Positions 48,686-60,480 are shown, counted from the stretch's first letter. The stretch is DNA of 64,000 nucleotides from Glandiceps talaboti (GCF_964340395.1 NC_135569.1:5921540-5985539); one strand, 5' to 3'. The notes: generated from the sequence alone by a model not told the origin. A program made the numbers and translations.

Positions 48686-48994
48686 CTGCATAACAACATT
48701 TTATTTTTGTTTTCATTATTGATGAAGTGTTAAAATTAATTCATGTCTCAAGTTTCGTTATCATACATAATATCTGACATTTATTTGTCCATGAGCCAAA
48801 CAATTTAATGACGTTTGTTTGTGGGTAAAATATTCAGGATCATATACTATCTAGCAAATAGCAATTCCATGACAAATGGCATATGTACGATAATTGTGAG
48901 GCATGTGCCCAACACAGGTATCCATCAGGCACGATTATCTTGCCCATGCCTTTTGTCAGAGAATTGTTTTTCATAATGCCAAGGATAATACCAT

Positions 48995-49330
48995 GCAGGT
49001 GCAAAGATATTCTCATGGAACAGAAAATATGGATTAATATATACTCTAGTCATTCTACATCACAACAACCTGTGTCTACGCCACTGGTTCTGCAGCGCTC
49101 GAAATATGAGTCAAAACGTTCCAAATCGCCATTATTTTCCCCGATTTTTCATGAATTATGCCTGAGGAGGTATAATAATATTAATCCCAAATATTTCTCT
49201 TCATTCAGTTGGAAAATATTGGCGACATAAGGGTTTGTAACTACTCTCATCTAGCGACTCAGTGACAAGGCTCCTTAGGTCACTCATATTTTCCTTGGCT
49301 GAACGAAGAAAAATATTGGGAATGATATCT
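48995..49330. mobile_element. Interspersed repeat, family B copy 2
   Basis: Shares with 6290 the blocks AATATGAGTCAAAACGTTCC, AAATCGCCATTATTTTCC and TGAATTATGCCTGAGGAGGT. It also shares TTGGAAAATATTGGCGACAT and CTTAGGTCACTCATATTTTC. It lies in the PRDM2 intron. Confidence 0.75.
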
Positions 49331-49621
49331 AATTATACTGAATGACAAGGACTGAATGACAAGGACTGCATTACTAGTTACTTTTGCTATTTATCACAGT
49401 CATAGCAGCAATTACTTTTTATATATTTTATACCATGACAGTTACTCTGGTCTGATGGCTTACTAGTATATAAAATTGTTCTTTTATTTCTCATCATGAA
49501 GACATCACTGGTACGTTTGGTTTCATATTTCGGGTAAACTCTCCATCGGTAGATGAATGCTTTATGCTGTATTGGCTTATTTGAAATGTGTAAAAAAAGC
49601 TTTTAAATGTGTCCACCTCAC

Positions 49622-49725
49622 CTCCCAGGAATAATATGGGTCACAATGATCAGTAACTTTCTTCTTCTCTCCTCCATATGGACCAAACTGAGTACCCTCC
49701 TTGATCATTGTCTTCACCCAAACTC
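49622..49725 (-). CDS. PRDM2: PRDM2 orthologue, PR-domain exon (N-terminal half)
   Basis: A 104-nt exon between acceptor tctacatag and donor gtgaggtg, phase 1 in and phase 0 out (about residues 26-60). It reads GVWVKTMIKEGTQFGPYGGE, then KKKVTDHCDPYYSWE. It aligns with IGVWATKPILKGKKFGPFVG of vertebrate PRDM2, including the KKK motif and the following aromatic-W-E. Confidence 0.95.
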
Positions 49726-49764
49726 CTATGTAGAGACAGATAAAGATTAAAGATATTATACAAA

Positions 49765-49817
49765 TATAGTTCAGAGATAGATAGATATGTAAATAAATAC
49801 TTTAGATAGATAGTTAG

Positions 49818-49853
<36 letters not shown>

Positions 49854-49919
49854 TGATAGATAGATGGATATATAGATAGATAGACAGACAGACACAGATA
49901 GATATAGATAGATAGATAA

Positions 49920-49954
<35 letters not shown>

Positions 49955-50139
49955 CAGATAGATAGATAGATGGATGGATATATAGATAGATAGATGGATA
50001 TATAGATAGATGGATGGATGGGTGGATAGATAGATATGCACGCACACATTACATACTTTGAGATGGACAGACAGACACACAGACAGGCTGAGACAGACAG
50101 ACAGACAGATAGACAGGCAGGCAGCAAACAGACATACAT

Positions 50140-50177
<38 letters not shown>

Positions 50178-50195
50178 TGACTGACTGAGACACAG
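49765..50195. repeat. (GATA)n / (GACA)n microsatellite
   Basis: About 430 bp of GATA, GACA and GGAT blocks with short interruptions, lying between two PR-domain exons of PRDM2. Minus-strand Ile/Tyr/Leu/Ser frames are artefacts. Confidence 0.95.
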
Positions 50196-50352
50196 ACAGA
50201 CACAGTTTCAAATACAGTCAAGATATACACATTACATAACTTAAGTACAAGTATAATACAGTTCCAGGCTTTTATTTTTGAAATCGATTTGTTTATTTTT
50301 GAGGAAGAGATGTAACACAAAGTGTAATACCAAAGTAATGATGCACACTCAC

Positions 50353-50449
50353 CTATTTTGCCCTCCTCAACCTCTGATGGTCTGAACTCCACACTGGCAG
50401 GAGTTTTCATCTGAGGCATTTCCTCCATAATTGAGGTTTGTTGCAAGTC
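50353..50449 (-). CDS. PRDM2: PRDM2 orthologue, exon starting the PR domain
   Basis: A 97-nt exon between acceptor tttccccag and donor gtgagtgt, phase 0 in and phase 1 out. It reads DLQQTSIMEEMPQMKTPASV, then EFRPSEVEEGKI. The last 13 residues align with the start of the vertebrate PR domain (VRLFPSAVDKTRIG). The first Met (MEEMPQ) could be the initiator, since vertebrate PRDM2 begins only some 40 residues before this point. The frame is also open through the start of the exon, so translation may begin further upstream. Confidence 0.9.
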
Positions 50450-50674
50450 CTGGGGAAAGAGAAATATTAATCATACAAATGTTTATCACAATTGTCAAAC
50501 TTTAACAGGATCACAAGATGTTGTCAAAGAATTTGAGAGTACAGGACAGAAACATGACCTGCATAAGATTTAAGCAAAACTTCACATACCTCCAGTGGCC
50601 TTGATTAGTGGTGTATACAGCCTTCAAATAAGTGACAGAGAACTCATATAAAATATCTCATCACCAGAACTTAC

Positions 50675-50710
50675 AAGAGTATCATATTGCCATGCTTCAA
50701 TACAAGGTAC
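50675..50710 (-). CDS. PRDM2: Probable PRDM2 36-nt micro-exon
   Basis: On the minus strand, an acceptor with a long pyrimidine tract (TTCTTATCTGTCTTTTTATT then tacag) precedes 36 nt, which are followed by a strong donor gtaagttc. In phase 0 it reads VPCIEAWQYDTL and joins in frame to DLQQ of the next exon. It contains no in-frame Met, so if coding it needs another exon upstream; it could equally be a 5'UTR exon. Confidence 0.5.
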
Positions 50711-50774
50711 CTGTAAATAAAAAGACAGATAAGAATTTTTTTAGTGAATTACTGTACAAAAGAACTAATCTAAG

Positions 50775-51055
50775 ATAGTACTAAGATCAAGAGTCAATAG
50801 GGAAGTTGCAAACCCGCCATGTTGAATGTTGCATCATGGGACATGTGATAATGAATACTAATCAAATAGTATTGTAAACAATAATGTTACATTGTTTATA
50901 ACCACAATAATCAATCCATTGTCAACCTGACCATTGTGGGATGTTTATTTTATCGGTAGCTCCAGATTAGGTATTACGATAACAACAGATAATCCCATAG
51001 TCAATTGCGTCTGAGCATGCTCAGTCTGGATTGCAAGTTCCCTATTAGTAAATAA
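50775..51055. mobile_element. Inverted-repeat DNA element, family F copy 1
   Basis: Tips TCAATAGGGAAGTTGCAA and TTGCAAGTTCCCTATT. The interior includes CATGGGACATGTGATAATGA, TGAGCATGCTCAGTCTGGAT and ATAATCCCATAG. A second copy in the opposite orientation is at 57005-57262 with the same tips, so these tips are the element's terminal inverted repeats (about 17 bp). Confidence 0.8.
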
Positions 51056-51084
51056 ATAGATATAACTTATCAAACGATACCTTA

Positions 51085-51132
51085 TTGATGCAATCTCAGA
51101 CCATTCGTTAGTGGTCTGAGATGCAATTGAAA
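51085..51132. repeat. Palindrome TGCAATCTCAGACCA / TGGTCTGAGATGCA
   Basis: TGCAATCTCAGACCATTCG is followed directly by TTAGTGGTCTGAGATGCA, a hairpin with about 14-bp arms, 30 bp from the family F element. Confidence 0.7.
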
Positions 51133-51211
51133 ACAGAAAGGAGTTTGTTAAAACTAACATAGAATAATTTAAAAGATTAGACCACTAACATTTAAAGTTT
51201 TCAGTTTTGTT

Positions 51212-51300
51212 TTGTCTAGCGACTCATAGTGACAAAAGCCCCTTAGGTCACTGGCATTTTCCTTGGTTGAATAAAGAACGATATTGGAAAATACTATCTA
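51212..51300. mobile_element. Interspersed repeat, family B right-end fragment
   Basis: Has CTAGCGACTCATAGTGACAA, then AGCCCCTTAGGTCACT and TTTTCCTTGGTTGAATAAAG, matching the last 90 bp of the copies at 48995 and 56345. Confidence 0.65.
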
Positions 51301-51463
51301 AACGTACCTCCTTATATATAATGAATATGAATTTAATGTATTTTTAAAATCTCTTTTTCTGTCTGTCTGTCTTTTTTTAGAGTGCTTTTTTTAACGTTTG
51401 TCTTGTGAACTATGTAAATGTTGTGTTTTTATAGTATATGGGAGTGTATCCTGCAATAAAGTT

Positions 51464-51495
<32 letters not shown>

Positions 51496-53249
51496 GTTTT
51501 CTTAGTTATATCCTGTCTTCAAAAATTAAGCAACCTCATTTGTATTTTGGGCCAATGGCCTTGGATGTACAGACTAAAAGACCAAACTACTATGTACCTT
51601 CTAATGAGAGACAAGTCATTTGTTGGAGGTTAAATTGATAAAAATATGGCAAGGCAGAAATTGGACTCAAAATCAATTTTTATTTTGGCCACTATTTTAT
51701 TCCCCTGGTGCAAACAGAGAGTAAACATTTTTCTTCACTTTTGGCCTGCAATGATTTTTTTGAAATATCTTCCAGCCCCAGCCCCTCCCTATCAAATGAC
51801 AAACCCCTAAGTAATGACTACACCAATGCATGTACATCATGCAATTACAATTGAATGTCCCATTACATAAATGCGAACTAGTTTTTATGCATGACAACCT
51901 ATGGAGGATGACCTTACATTGACCCCATTGTACTGACAGTCTAGAATCCATGCTGTGCCATACAACAGTACAGGAAGAAATAGATACTACATGATTACTA
52001 CACCCTACAGGCTAATAATACTGTAACAGGTGTCACTTTTAAAATGGACAACTGCACCATATTATACTTGAGTTACCAAACACTGCAATATGTATTCTCC
52101 TTGAAACCAATAGCAACATGTTTGAAATTTGCCAAAGATTCAATATTTATCAAAATGTATACTTTTGCACAAACATTACGGTATCAATACCTAATATGTA
52201 TTCTTGAAACTAATACAGCCGAAATGTGTGTGTGAGATTTAATTTTATTGAAATACATAATTTTGGCAAGGTTTGAAGCAGCAAAAATTATACACCATAC
52301 AAAATTTCTTCTAAAAACTAATAGGTTTTGAATTCACACATAATTAAATTTATATTAAAATACATCAATAAAAAGTAGCTCATATAAGGCCAAAAACAAA
52401 AAATTTTTGTCTGAAGTGATTTTTTTACTTTTTTATTCTCAACAAACATGTCACTCAGTCTACTATTTATGGCAGTTATTGTTCTTTTTATTTAGTACTT
52501 TAGAGCAACTGTGTATGTGGAGCAGATATCACTTGCTTGTTCATGATTGCCTCTGCAGTTGTCTTCACTGAAGCGGGTTATTTTTGTGTTGCCCACTGGA
52601 TCTGCAGCCTGCATGGGCTGGACAAACATAAATAAAAAAGACTGACATAAGGGTATTTAAGTGATGCACAAGCTGACCAGAAACAATTCTTTTTTCTTTC
52701 TTTTTTTGGCCTAAAAGAAAACTAGTATGATTGTGAGTATGAATCAATTACATACGACAAGTGACATATATGGCAAAATATGAAAGAGGAAGTCTTTTAC
52801 ATGTAGATAGTCAGAATATATGTGTACATGGAACCTCAGTAATCTAGGATTATCCTTCACATCTATATATTATTATTTTTTTGTCTTTTTGTACTAGGAA
52901 TAGCTCCCAGCGATTTTCTTTTTAGGCTGATATAAATACAATCACACTGTTTTGTACGGGGAATTGCTCTGTCATTTTCTTTTTATGCAGACATAATAGA
53001 ATCACATTGTTTTGCTCTCAGCAGACATAAATACAAATCCATTCCGGTTTTGGACTACATGACAGGGCTATGTTGCATACTCCACATCATGCTCCTGTGG
53101 AATTATCATGGCTTTCCCTGTCAGTCCATAGGCTATTCTAAGCTAAATTTAAGTCACCCACGCCTGCCAAACAAAGGACCTGCTGGCTCCATGGGAGAAA
53201 TTGGCTGTTTCAGATAAAGATAACAAGAGAACCCATGATGTGCGGGTTC

Positions 53250-53370
53250 CAATGTAGGTATTCCCGAGTGTTTGCACTTATGCTTGCAGTGTTTTCTGCT
53301 GTATTTTCACACACTACGCTTGAGCAAGCACTTGCGCAAATACCCGAGTATGCCACACTTGCAGTCGCAT
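53250..53370. repeat. Foldback around TATTCCCGAGTGTTTGCACT
   Basis: GTATTCCCGAGTGTTTGCAC .. TTATGCTTGC pairs with GCAAGCACTTGCGCAAATAC .. CCGAGTATG across a short loop. Confidence 0.55.
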
Positions 53371-55184
53371 GTCTTGGGGTTCAGTCATATATAACTACAG
53401 AATGAACACTGCATAGACATACTGTCTGCCCTATAAATTCCCTAAAGAGTTGCTACAGAAATAGTACTGACTTAAATTTGAATACATAATGGAATTATGT
53501 AAATGCTGCTAGAACATGAATATTGTAATAGATGGTAAAATATATATATATATATAGATTATATGTACAAGGCAAAAATGTGGTTAAACATCAAACGTCC
53601 ACTGAACCAAGAAAATAAATCATGTCTTTGGACCATGTATATATTATTTTGGGAAATCTCTCAGGAAGCAAGTTCAACATTGTTATGCAATGGACCAAGG
53701 GTCCCAGGCTAATTGCTTCCTAGAGTGACATGAGTGTAATCCCTCCCCTGAGCTCTTTAAATATCAATATTAAAATGTTACCTGCTGAAAGCTGGTATTT
53801 TCAAAAATTCACCTGCATTGGTTCAAATGCCAGTAATTACCAGCAACCTCCTACACTGTATACATATGCAAAAATGCAAATTTTGGCAGAATTCTTCTCC
53901 AATATTACATTCTCAAACCTTCCATATTAGTTATACCTGAAAACTTCTGAATGTGTGCATGTATTCATACACGTACGTATATCTCTACCTTTGGACCTTT
54001 CACTAATCCATTGCACCACCTTAACCTTAGCGATATCTTATAGCTACAATGATGTCGGTTTGGTGTTTCACTCATCGGACATTAGGTTTTTGACACAGAC
54101 CTAGATATATTTCAACTCTAGACTAACAATAACAGAGACACAACAAACACAGCAGGATCCTTTGCCCAATCACAATGAACACTGATAAGCATTGCTATTC
54201 TTTCACAATGCAGTAGAAACAGGCTTCTAATGGAAAACATTACACATTGACTTTTCATGGCCGCAATTGTTTATTTTCAAACTGATAATCAACACTTCAA
54301 CTTTACTACTTCTACATCCCCACTGTGCACGGCACCTATGTAACTGTTTCTTTTGCATTAGAAGTTGTCTAAGGGTGTGTAATAAATGTCATGTTACATG
54401 AGTGAAACACCAGGCCTACATCATTTTAGCTGTAGTATACATAGTTTTATGACATAAATCATACATCCTAAGGTGTTTTTTTTTACCACAGTTGTCATGA
54501 CATAAACAGCCACTTTCCTTGTGAATTTCTGTCATATATTACATGTACTTATTATTTTTGTTCCTCTCCTAAAGTCTTTAAAATGTGAAGCTTAGGAACT
54601 ATTGTAACTCTGAAAATTTTAATAAAGACTTATTTTCGCTTTTTGCACTGGAAAACAAAAACATGAAAATAAGTAATGCCTTCTTGTACATATACAGTCC
54701 ACCAGTCTTAGTAAATCTTAATTATTTGGAACTATTGTGGGCTAGACTGGAATTTAAATTTTGGTTTCAGGTGAGAGGGAAACCAAAATTTTAAATCTCC
54801 ATCCTCATGGATTTCAGGCTACTCGTAGACTGTAAGATTGCAAGATTTTCTTGCAGCAAAACTATCTACATTTATGGTATTACTATAGCGTATGCATGTA
54901 GCAGTCACAAACAGAGCAAAATCACATTATAACTTTATAAGTTTATGCCTGAGCAGGCTTTTCTAATCAAACTAGAGAGTTTAACAGTGAGGGGACTTGT
55001 CTCTTTGAAGGGTATTATTACCCAGACATTAGCTTTTTTTCAAAAAGGACCAAGGACATTTATTTTAAAAATGTTTTGAGAGATTTTAAAATACAGTAAC
55101 ATCACTGCCTAAACATTTCTTTACAACATGCATTTTATAACTGTTGTTAGTAAAATATTCACAGAAAGGTTATATTAAGGTTAA

Positions 55185-55310
55185 AGAGGAATGCCACTCC
55201 AGGAAATAGGGACATTCTCATAAACTACAATTAATAATGGGCTACGGAGAGTCATTTCATGATTTTACATCACCTACAATTATTTGCGATTTCAGATAAA
55301 CATCAAGTTC
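55185..55310. mobile_element. Foldback element, family G, left-arm fragment
   Basis: Matches the left arm at 38641: GTTAAAGAGGAATGCCACTC, CATTCTCATAAACTAC and GAGTCATTTCATGATTTTAC, then ATCACCTACAATTATTTGCG. Confidence 0.65.
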
Positions 55311-56344
55311 TCCTTTACGTTTTTTTACCTATACACTGGTGTTGAGAGCCTCACATTGGAGCATTCAGTACCTATCAAATAAGCCCATACTCTTGAGGGC
55401 TATCTGGCATGACAGTCACATATCGACTTTTTGTAAATGGTATTGTCAAGCTAGATAGTAGACTGGCACCACTCCTCCTTCTGGGAGATTCTTTTTAGTC
55501 CCACAATCTTCAAATGTTTTGAATTTGGTATTACTTTCAAGAACAATGTCCACAACTTTGTGTTTACTTTTTCCACTTACTAGTAGTCTACCCAGCTATA
55601 CCAACTGTTTTTGCAATCAATCAATCATTCAGTCGTTATCATTTCACATAAAAGAACAGTCAACTGTGTGTTCTTTTTAAATGTATTATATAAGGAAAGA
55701 CTGAAAGAGTCCAGAGACTTCAGCAAGTCTGGCTAGATAGCCAAAATCTGTGGGATTGTGTTCACGTAACTGCACAACATTACAGTTCATTAATTCCTAG
55801 CAAAGAATCCAGGCAATTGGAGATTTTGAATTTTGATTTCCCCATTACAAATTCAAAACCTCAACCCGCATGGATTCCTGGCTAATTAATTCCAAGCCTT
55901 ACAGCTAAACAAAGAAACCATTCCAATTATCATCACAAGAAAGGTATTATTACTAGTACTGTATTGTTTTATATAGACTCTATAACCTTTATCTAACCTA
56001 GGGGTGAAATGAAGGTGAAAATCCTCTATTCATTAGATCACAAGCCCATTAATTTCACTGCATTTTGTATGCTAGCCATACAGTTGGGTCTTCTGCTCAT
56101 ACAAATGCTATCGTTGTACATCAATCAATTTCACATGTATTCAGGTATCAATTTAATTTTTGTTTTCTTCAAATTATCAGTTTGTACGCTACACTTGATT
56201 ATTGTACATCAAATAACTGGACACATGTTCAGAGTTTAATATAGTCACAATTTGAAACAATTTCAAAATATTTCTTTCTTAATTTATTTTGTAGTCTAAC
56301 CACAAAATTGTCCTTTCTGCTCAGACAAATGCTATTATACCACA

Positions 56345-56650
56345 CTCAAGCCAAGTTGAACAAAAATATGGAATATATACGTTGGTCGTTCTACGTCACG
56401 ACAACATGTGTCTAAGCCACTGGTTCGAAATATGAGTCAAAAAGTTCAAAATTGCCATTAATTTCCTCCATTTTCCTTTGATATTCCTGCCACTGGTATA
56501 ATTATGTTTTTCTCCAATATTTTTCTTCATTCAACTGGAAAATACTTTCGACCTAAGGTTGTCACTACTCATCTACAGACTCGTAGTGACAAAGCCCCCT
56601 TAGGTCACTCGTATTATCCTTGGATGAACAGCAAAAAATATTGGGGAAGA
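56345..56650. mobile_element. Interspersed repeat, family B copy 3
   Basis: AAAATATGGAATATATACG, GAAATATGAGTCAAAAAGTT and CAACTGGAAAATACTTTCGA match the other copies. So do GTAGTGACAAAGCCCCCTTA and GGTCACTCGTAT. Confidence 0.75.
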
Positions 56651-57004
56651 AAATCTACTTACAGTATATCTAATAACTAGACACATGTTTTGATATCACA
56701 ATTTTAAAATTTAAAAAAAATAATTTTGTTTGCTTTCAATTCATATGCTACCCATATGGTGTACTGTTCATACTTTTTGCTCACACAAATACTATTCTTG
56801 TACATCAGGTATGTGCTATACCACGATTTTCGAAATATTCAAATTTCTTTTTCTTTTTTTATTTTGCATGCTAACCACACAGTTGACCTTTCTACTCATA
56901 GAAATGCTTTCATTGTACATTAATTGAATGTACACGTGTCTGTGTTTATACACCAATTTCCAAACATTTGAATTACTTTACTTCTACTTGTATTTTGTCT
57001 GTAC

Positions 57005-57262
57005 AATAGGGAACTTACAATCCAGACTGAGCATGCTGAAGCACAAAGGACCATGGGATTATCTGTGGTTATCGCAATATCTAATCTTGAGCTACCAATA
57101 AAATAAACCTCCCACAATTGTTAGGGTGACTATGAATTGATTATTTGTGGTTACAAACATTGTATCAACATTGTTTACAATACTAATTGATTAGTATTTA
57201 TTATCACATTTCCCATGATGCAACATTTAACATGGCGGGTTTGCAAGTTCCCTATTGACCTC
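57005..57262. mobile_element. Inverted-repeat DNA element, family F copy 2
   Basis: Opposite orientation to 50775: it starts CAATAGGGAACTTACAATCC, has GACTGAGCATGCTGAAGCAC and CATTTCCCATGATGCAACAT, and ends TTTGCAAGTTCCCTATTG. Confidence 0.8.
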
Positions 57263-57904
57263 TCTGCTCATACAACTGACGACTTTCACATTTACAGTTA
57301 TACTCAAAATATTCAAACCTTCAAAAAACATTTTCTTCATTTTATCTGGCATGCTAACCATACAGCTGACTTTTCTGCTCAATCATTGTCTGTCAAATCC
57401 AAAGTTATATTCAAAATATCCAAACATTCAACAACATTTCCTTTTTTTTATTTGGACTTTCCACCGAAACAGTTGACCTCTCTGTCCAAACGAATACTAT
57501 CATCTGTACATCAAATAATTGGACACACATCAGATAATATCAAAATTTTAAAATTCTTTTCCCCCTTTATTTTGTATGCTACTCACACCACTGACCTTTC
57601 TGCTCATACAAATGCTATCACTGTACATCAAATAATTGGTACACGTGTTCAGATATATCACATTGTGAAATCTTAAGTGGCAAGTTCTATTGCCTGTATT
57701 CCTAATAGAGCCTATTATATGGCATGATTTATGACATTCAACTGGGTTTATTGAAGTTGATTTGAACAGTTTCATTATAATCCATGGCTTTGAATACCTC
57801 TCCTTGTCTCAGACCTCAGAACTCAAGAATCAAAAGTTGGTCATGCAAATGGGTAAACCCCTAACTGTTAGAATCATGTAAACAGTGTATAAGTAGCATC
57901 CTGA

Positions 57905-57923
57905 GGAGGGGGGGGGGGGGGGA
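57905..57923. repeat. Poly(G) run
   Basis: GAGGA followed by about 16 G, in a stretch with no coding signal. Confidence 0.9.
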
Positions 57924-58435
57924 AACGGCACGACCGGACAATGCCTGTCACATGATATGGTGTGACAAATATACCATATATGGACATTATGTAACTGCCT
58001 ACAAGAAACGCTAACTTACTAAATGGGCATAATTCTGTGATTGATATTTTCATGGAAGGATGGTATGAAAACACAGTTGTCTGCCAGAGCTACAGAAATT
58101 TAATAAGCAAACTAGATAGGCACATTCTAAAGCTACTAATGCAACATGTTGATATAATGGATGCTAATATAATGACATGTATTTTCAAGTTTTTCTCAAT
58201 TAGTTACAAGTGGCTGTACATACACCTCATTCCGTGTTTAAACTATCTTGACTACAGGTTGATTTCATATATCCACACAACAGTAGCATTCATTGCTATC
58301 ATGCATTTATGTAATCTACAACACACAACAGCAATAGCTTGTGTGTTGTCTAGCCTGATTTCCATAGTACCGGTAGTATTATGTACAACTGTATACACAT
58401 CACTCTATTGTATACAAGAATAGTGTCAATGGATG

Positions 58436-58755
58436 ACCCAATATGACCTGACATTGACCTTATATGACCTGATACTAAATCAATGTGACCTGATATTGAC
58501 CCAATGTGACCTGATACTGACCCAATGTGATCTGATATTGGCCCAATGTGACCTGATATTAAATCAATGTGACTCGATACTGACCCAATGTGACCTGATA
58601 CTGACCCAATATGACCTGATACTAAATCAATGTGACCTGATACTGACCCAATGTGACCTGATACTGACCCAATGTGACCTGATACTAAATCAATGTGACC
58701 TGATACTGACCCAATGTGACCTGATATTGACCCAATATGACCTGATACCCAATTA
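58436..58755. repeat. 21-bp minisatellite with 63-bp higher-order period
   Basis: Unit TGACCTGATACTGACCCAATG, about 15 copies. The variant ACTAAATCAATG recurs at 58621 and 58684, giving a 63-bp superunit. The reading frame LILTQCD stays open only because 21 is a multiple of three. Confidence 0.93.
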
Positions 58756-59449
58756 TGACATGATACTTTAACATTGTCAAAGTCCTAATAATAGTTTACA
58801 CCAGTCTGACTGCATTGGTATGTTATTCAGTGATAACACTTTGTAGAAACTACTTAGGTACATGGTTTTGTGCAAAATACAAAACAAATGGGTAGACCAC
58901 AGCTGCACTGCTAATGTAAAATACTAGATAGACCTTTTAGTCAAGGAATCATGGTTGACAATTCTCATGAGGACAAAAACTTCTCTTGTTCCAAACTACA
59001 CACTGTATATTGTAAACATTAACATGTCTCACCGACATAGATTATTATGGTCAATTGTTTGGTTTTTTTTTCTAAACTAACATCAGCTGTATTCTATCTC
59101 AGGTAATTGAACTCATTCAATACCTGTATTCAACTAATATGGCCAATGCACTTTGGCAGACATAACATCTACACAACACAAAAGAGACAATACTACAAAA
59201 CAAATATATAATCAGGAGAACAAATCTTTGATAACAAAATTTTTTTGAAAAGCAAGCACTCAATGCAGGTCATCGTTCTTTTCAAGGTCCAGAAATTGTG
59301 CTTTTCTTTTGCAACTGTTCTTTACATTTTGCTTTCAAATATACATGTTCAACTGTCATGTGATCAAACAGTACATCTCTACAATTTAATTGTTCATAAA
59401 TGACTAGATAATAATAATCTTTAATATTTATTCTGGATAGTTCTTTTAG

Positions 59450-59663
59450 TTTATAAACACTTGTCTCCCAAGAAGTCCAGTGAGGGCCATCCCTCATGGG
59501 TTCAGTGTTAATGCAGGAGGAAACCGGAGTACCTGGGGAAAACCTGTGTTGTTCGGTAGAGTCAAACTGAACGACACTCTTCTTACTAAATGGTAAATTT
59601 AATTCGAACCCCGACCACAGTGGTAAGAGGTAAGTGGTTTAACCACTCGGCCACCGACAACCC
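59450..59663 (-). mobile_element. tRNA-derived SINE, type 1 (fuller copy)
   Basis: On the minus strand: the head GGGTTGTCGGTGGCCGAGTG has a clear A box (TGGCCGAGTGG, 59653-59643). The B box is GGTTCGAATT (59610-59601). The body has AAGAAGAGTGTCGTTCAGTT and TGACTCTACCGAACAACACA, then CCCAGGTACTCCGGTTTCCT and CCTGCATTAACACTGAACCC. The head resembles Leu/Ser-type tRNAs with a long variable arm. The GGTACTCCGGTTTCCTCC block is one I have seen in SINEs of many invertebrates. Confidence 0.8.
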
Positions 59664-60218
59664 ATAGATAGACCAGATCATATCTATACTGTTTATACAT
59701 GAGTATCTACTCTGTAAGGGATTCTGTGTTGAGGCAACCTTAAGAAGAGATGGTTTTTGAGGGTGGAAAGATTGTGTTACAAGTCACGGTCTCCATCCAG
59801 TCTATACCACCACCAACTACTACTTTAGTAGTAGACAGCTAATTGAATTAATGCACCATGTGAAAATGTGGCACATTTTTCCATGCAAACAATTCAGTGC
59901 AATACTCTGAAAGCTTACAAATGTGAATACAAAATGCTTTACTGATCCCCAAGCAAACTTTACAACTACAGGCTTATCTTGAAACCAACTGCCACATAAA
60001 CCTTTCCATATTTGGCCACTAGAGGGAAGCAGACATATTCTTAATCACCAATCTGACACACTATTACATAATTACACAATTAGTCTTGTTTCAACGAGGA
60101 CACAAAAAGTAGAGTTTTAATCAACTTGAGAGTGATGGTGTACACTATTTCTGATAGAAGCAAATCAATGAAGTAAAGAAGACACCATACCACATCACTA
60201 AATTAATGTTCTTAGATT

Positions 60219-60253
60219 CATTCATTCATTCATTCATTCATTCATTCATTCAA
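60219..60253. repeat. (ATTC)n microsatellite
   Basis: Eight or nine ATTC units. Confidence 0.9.
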
Positions 60254-60480
60254 TGTACTTATTCCTATAGGTATTTTCACTAAGTTAACATTTTTTTTTG
60301 ACCAAAATTAACACAAATTACAGACTATCTTGACTTGGACAATTTTTTAAACTTGAAGTCCTATACAAATACCAATCAAATATACATAGTCAATTCATTA
60401 TGCAATTTTAGGATTTCTGTGTTCGAATTTTATCCCAAATTTATTTACTATACTAACTCTATACATCACTGGATACTTTT

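Larger units (their letters stand above)
56000..57680. repeat. Diverged repeats of GACCTTTCTGCTCATACAAA type
   Basis: Around the B and F elements, the phrase TTGACCTTTCTGCTCA .. AAATGCTATC .. TTGTACATCAAATAATTGG .. ACACATGTTCAGA recurs. It appears near 56090, 56310, 56770, 56890, 57370, 57480 and 57595. This looks like an old tandem array (unit of roughly 100-250 bp) into which the other elements inserted. Confidence 0.65.
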
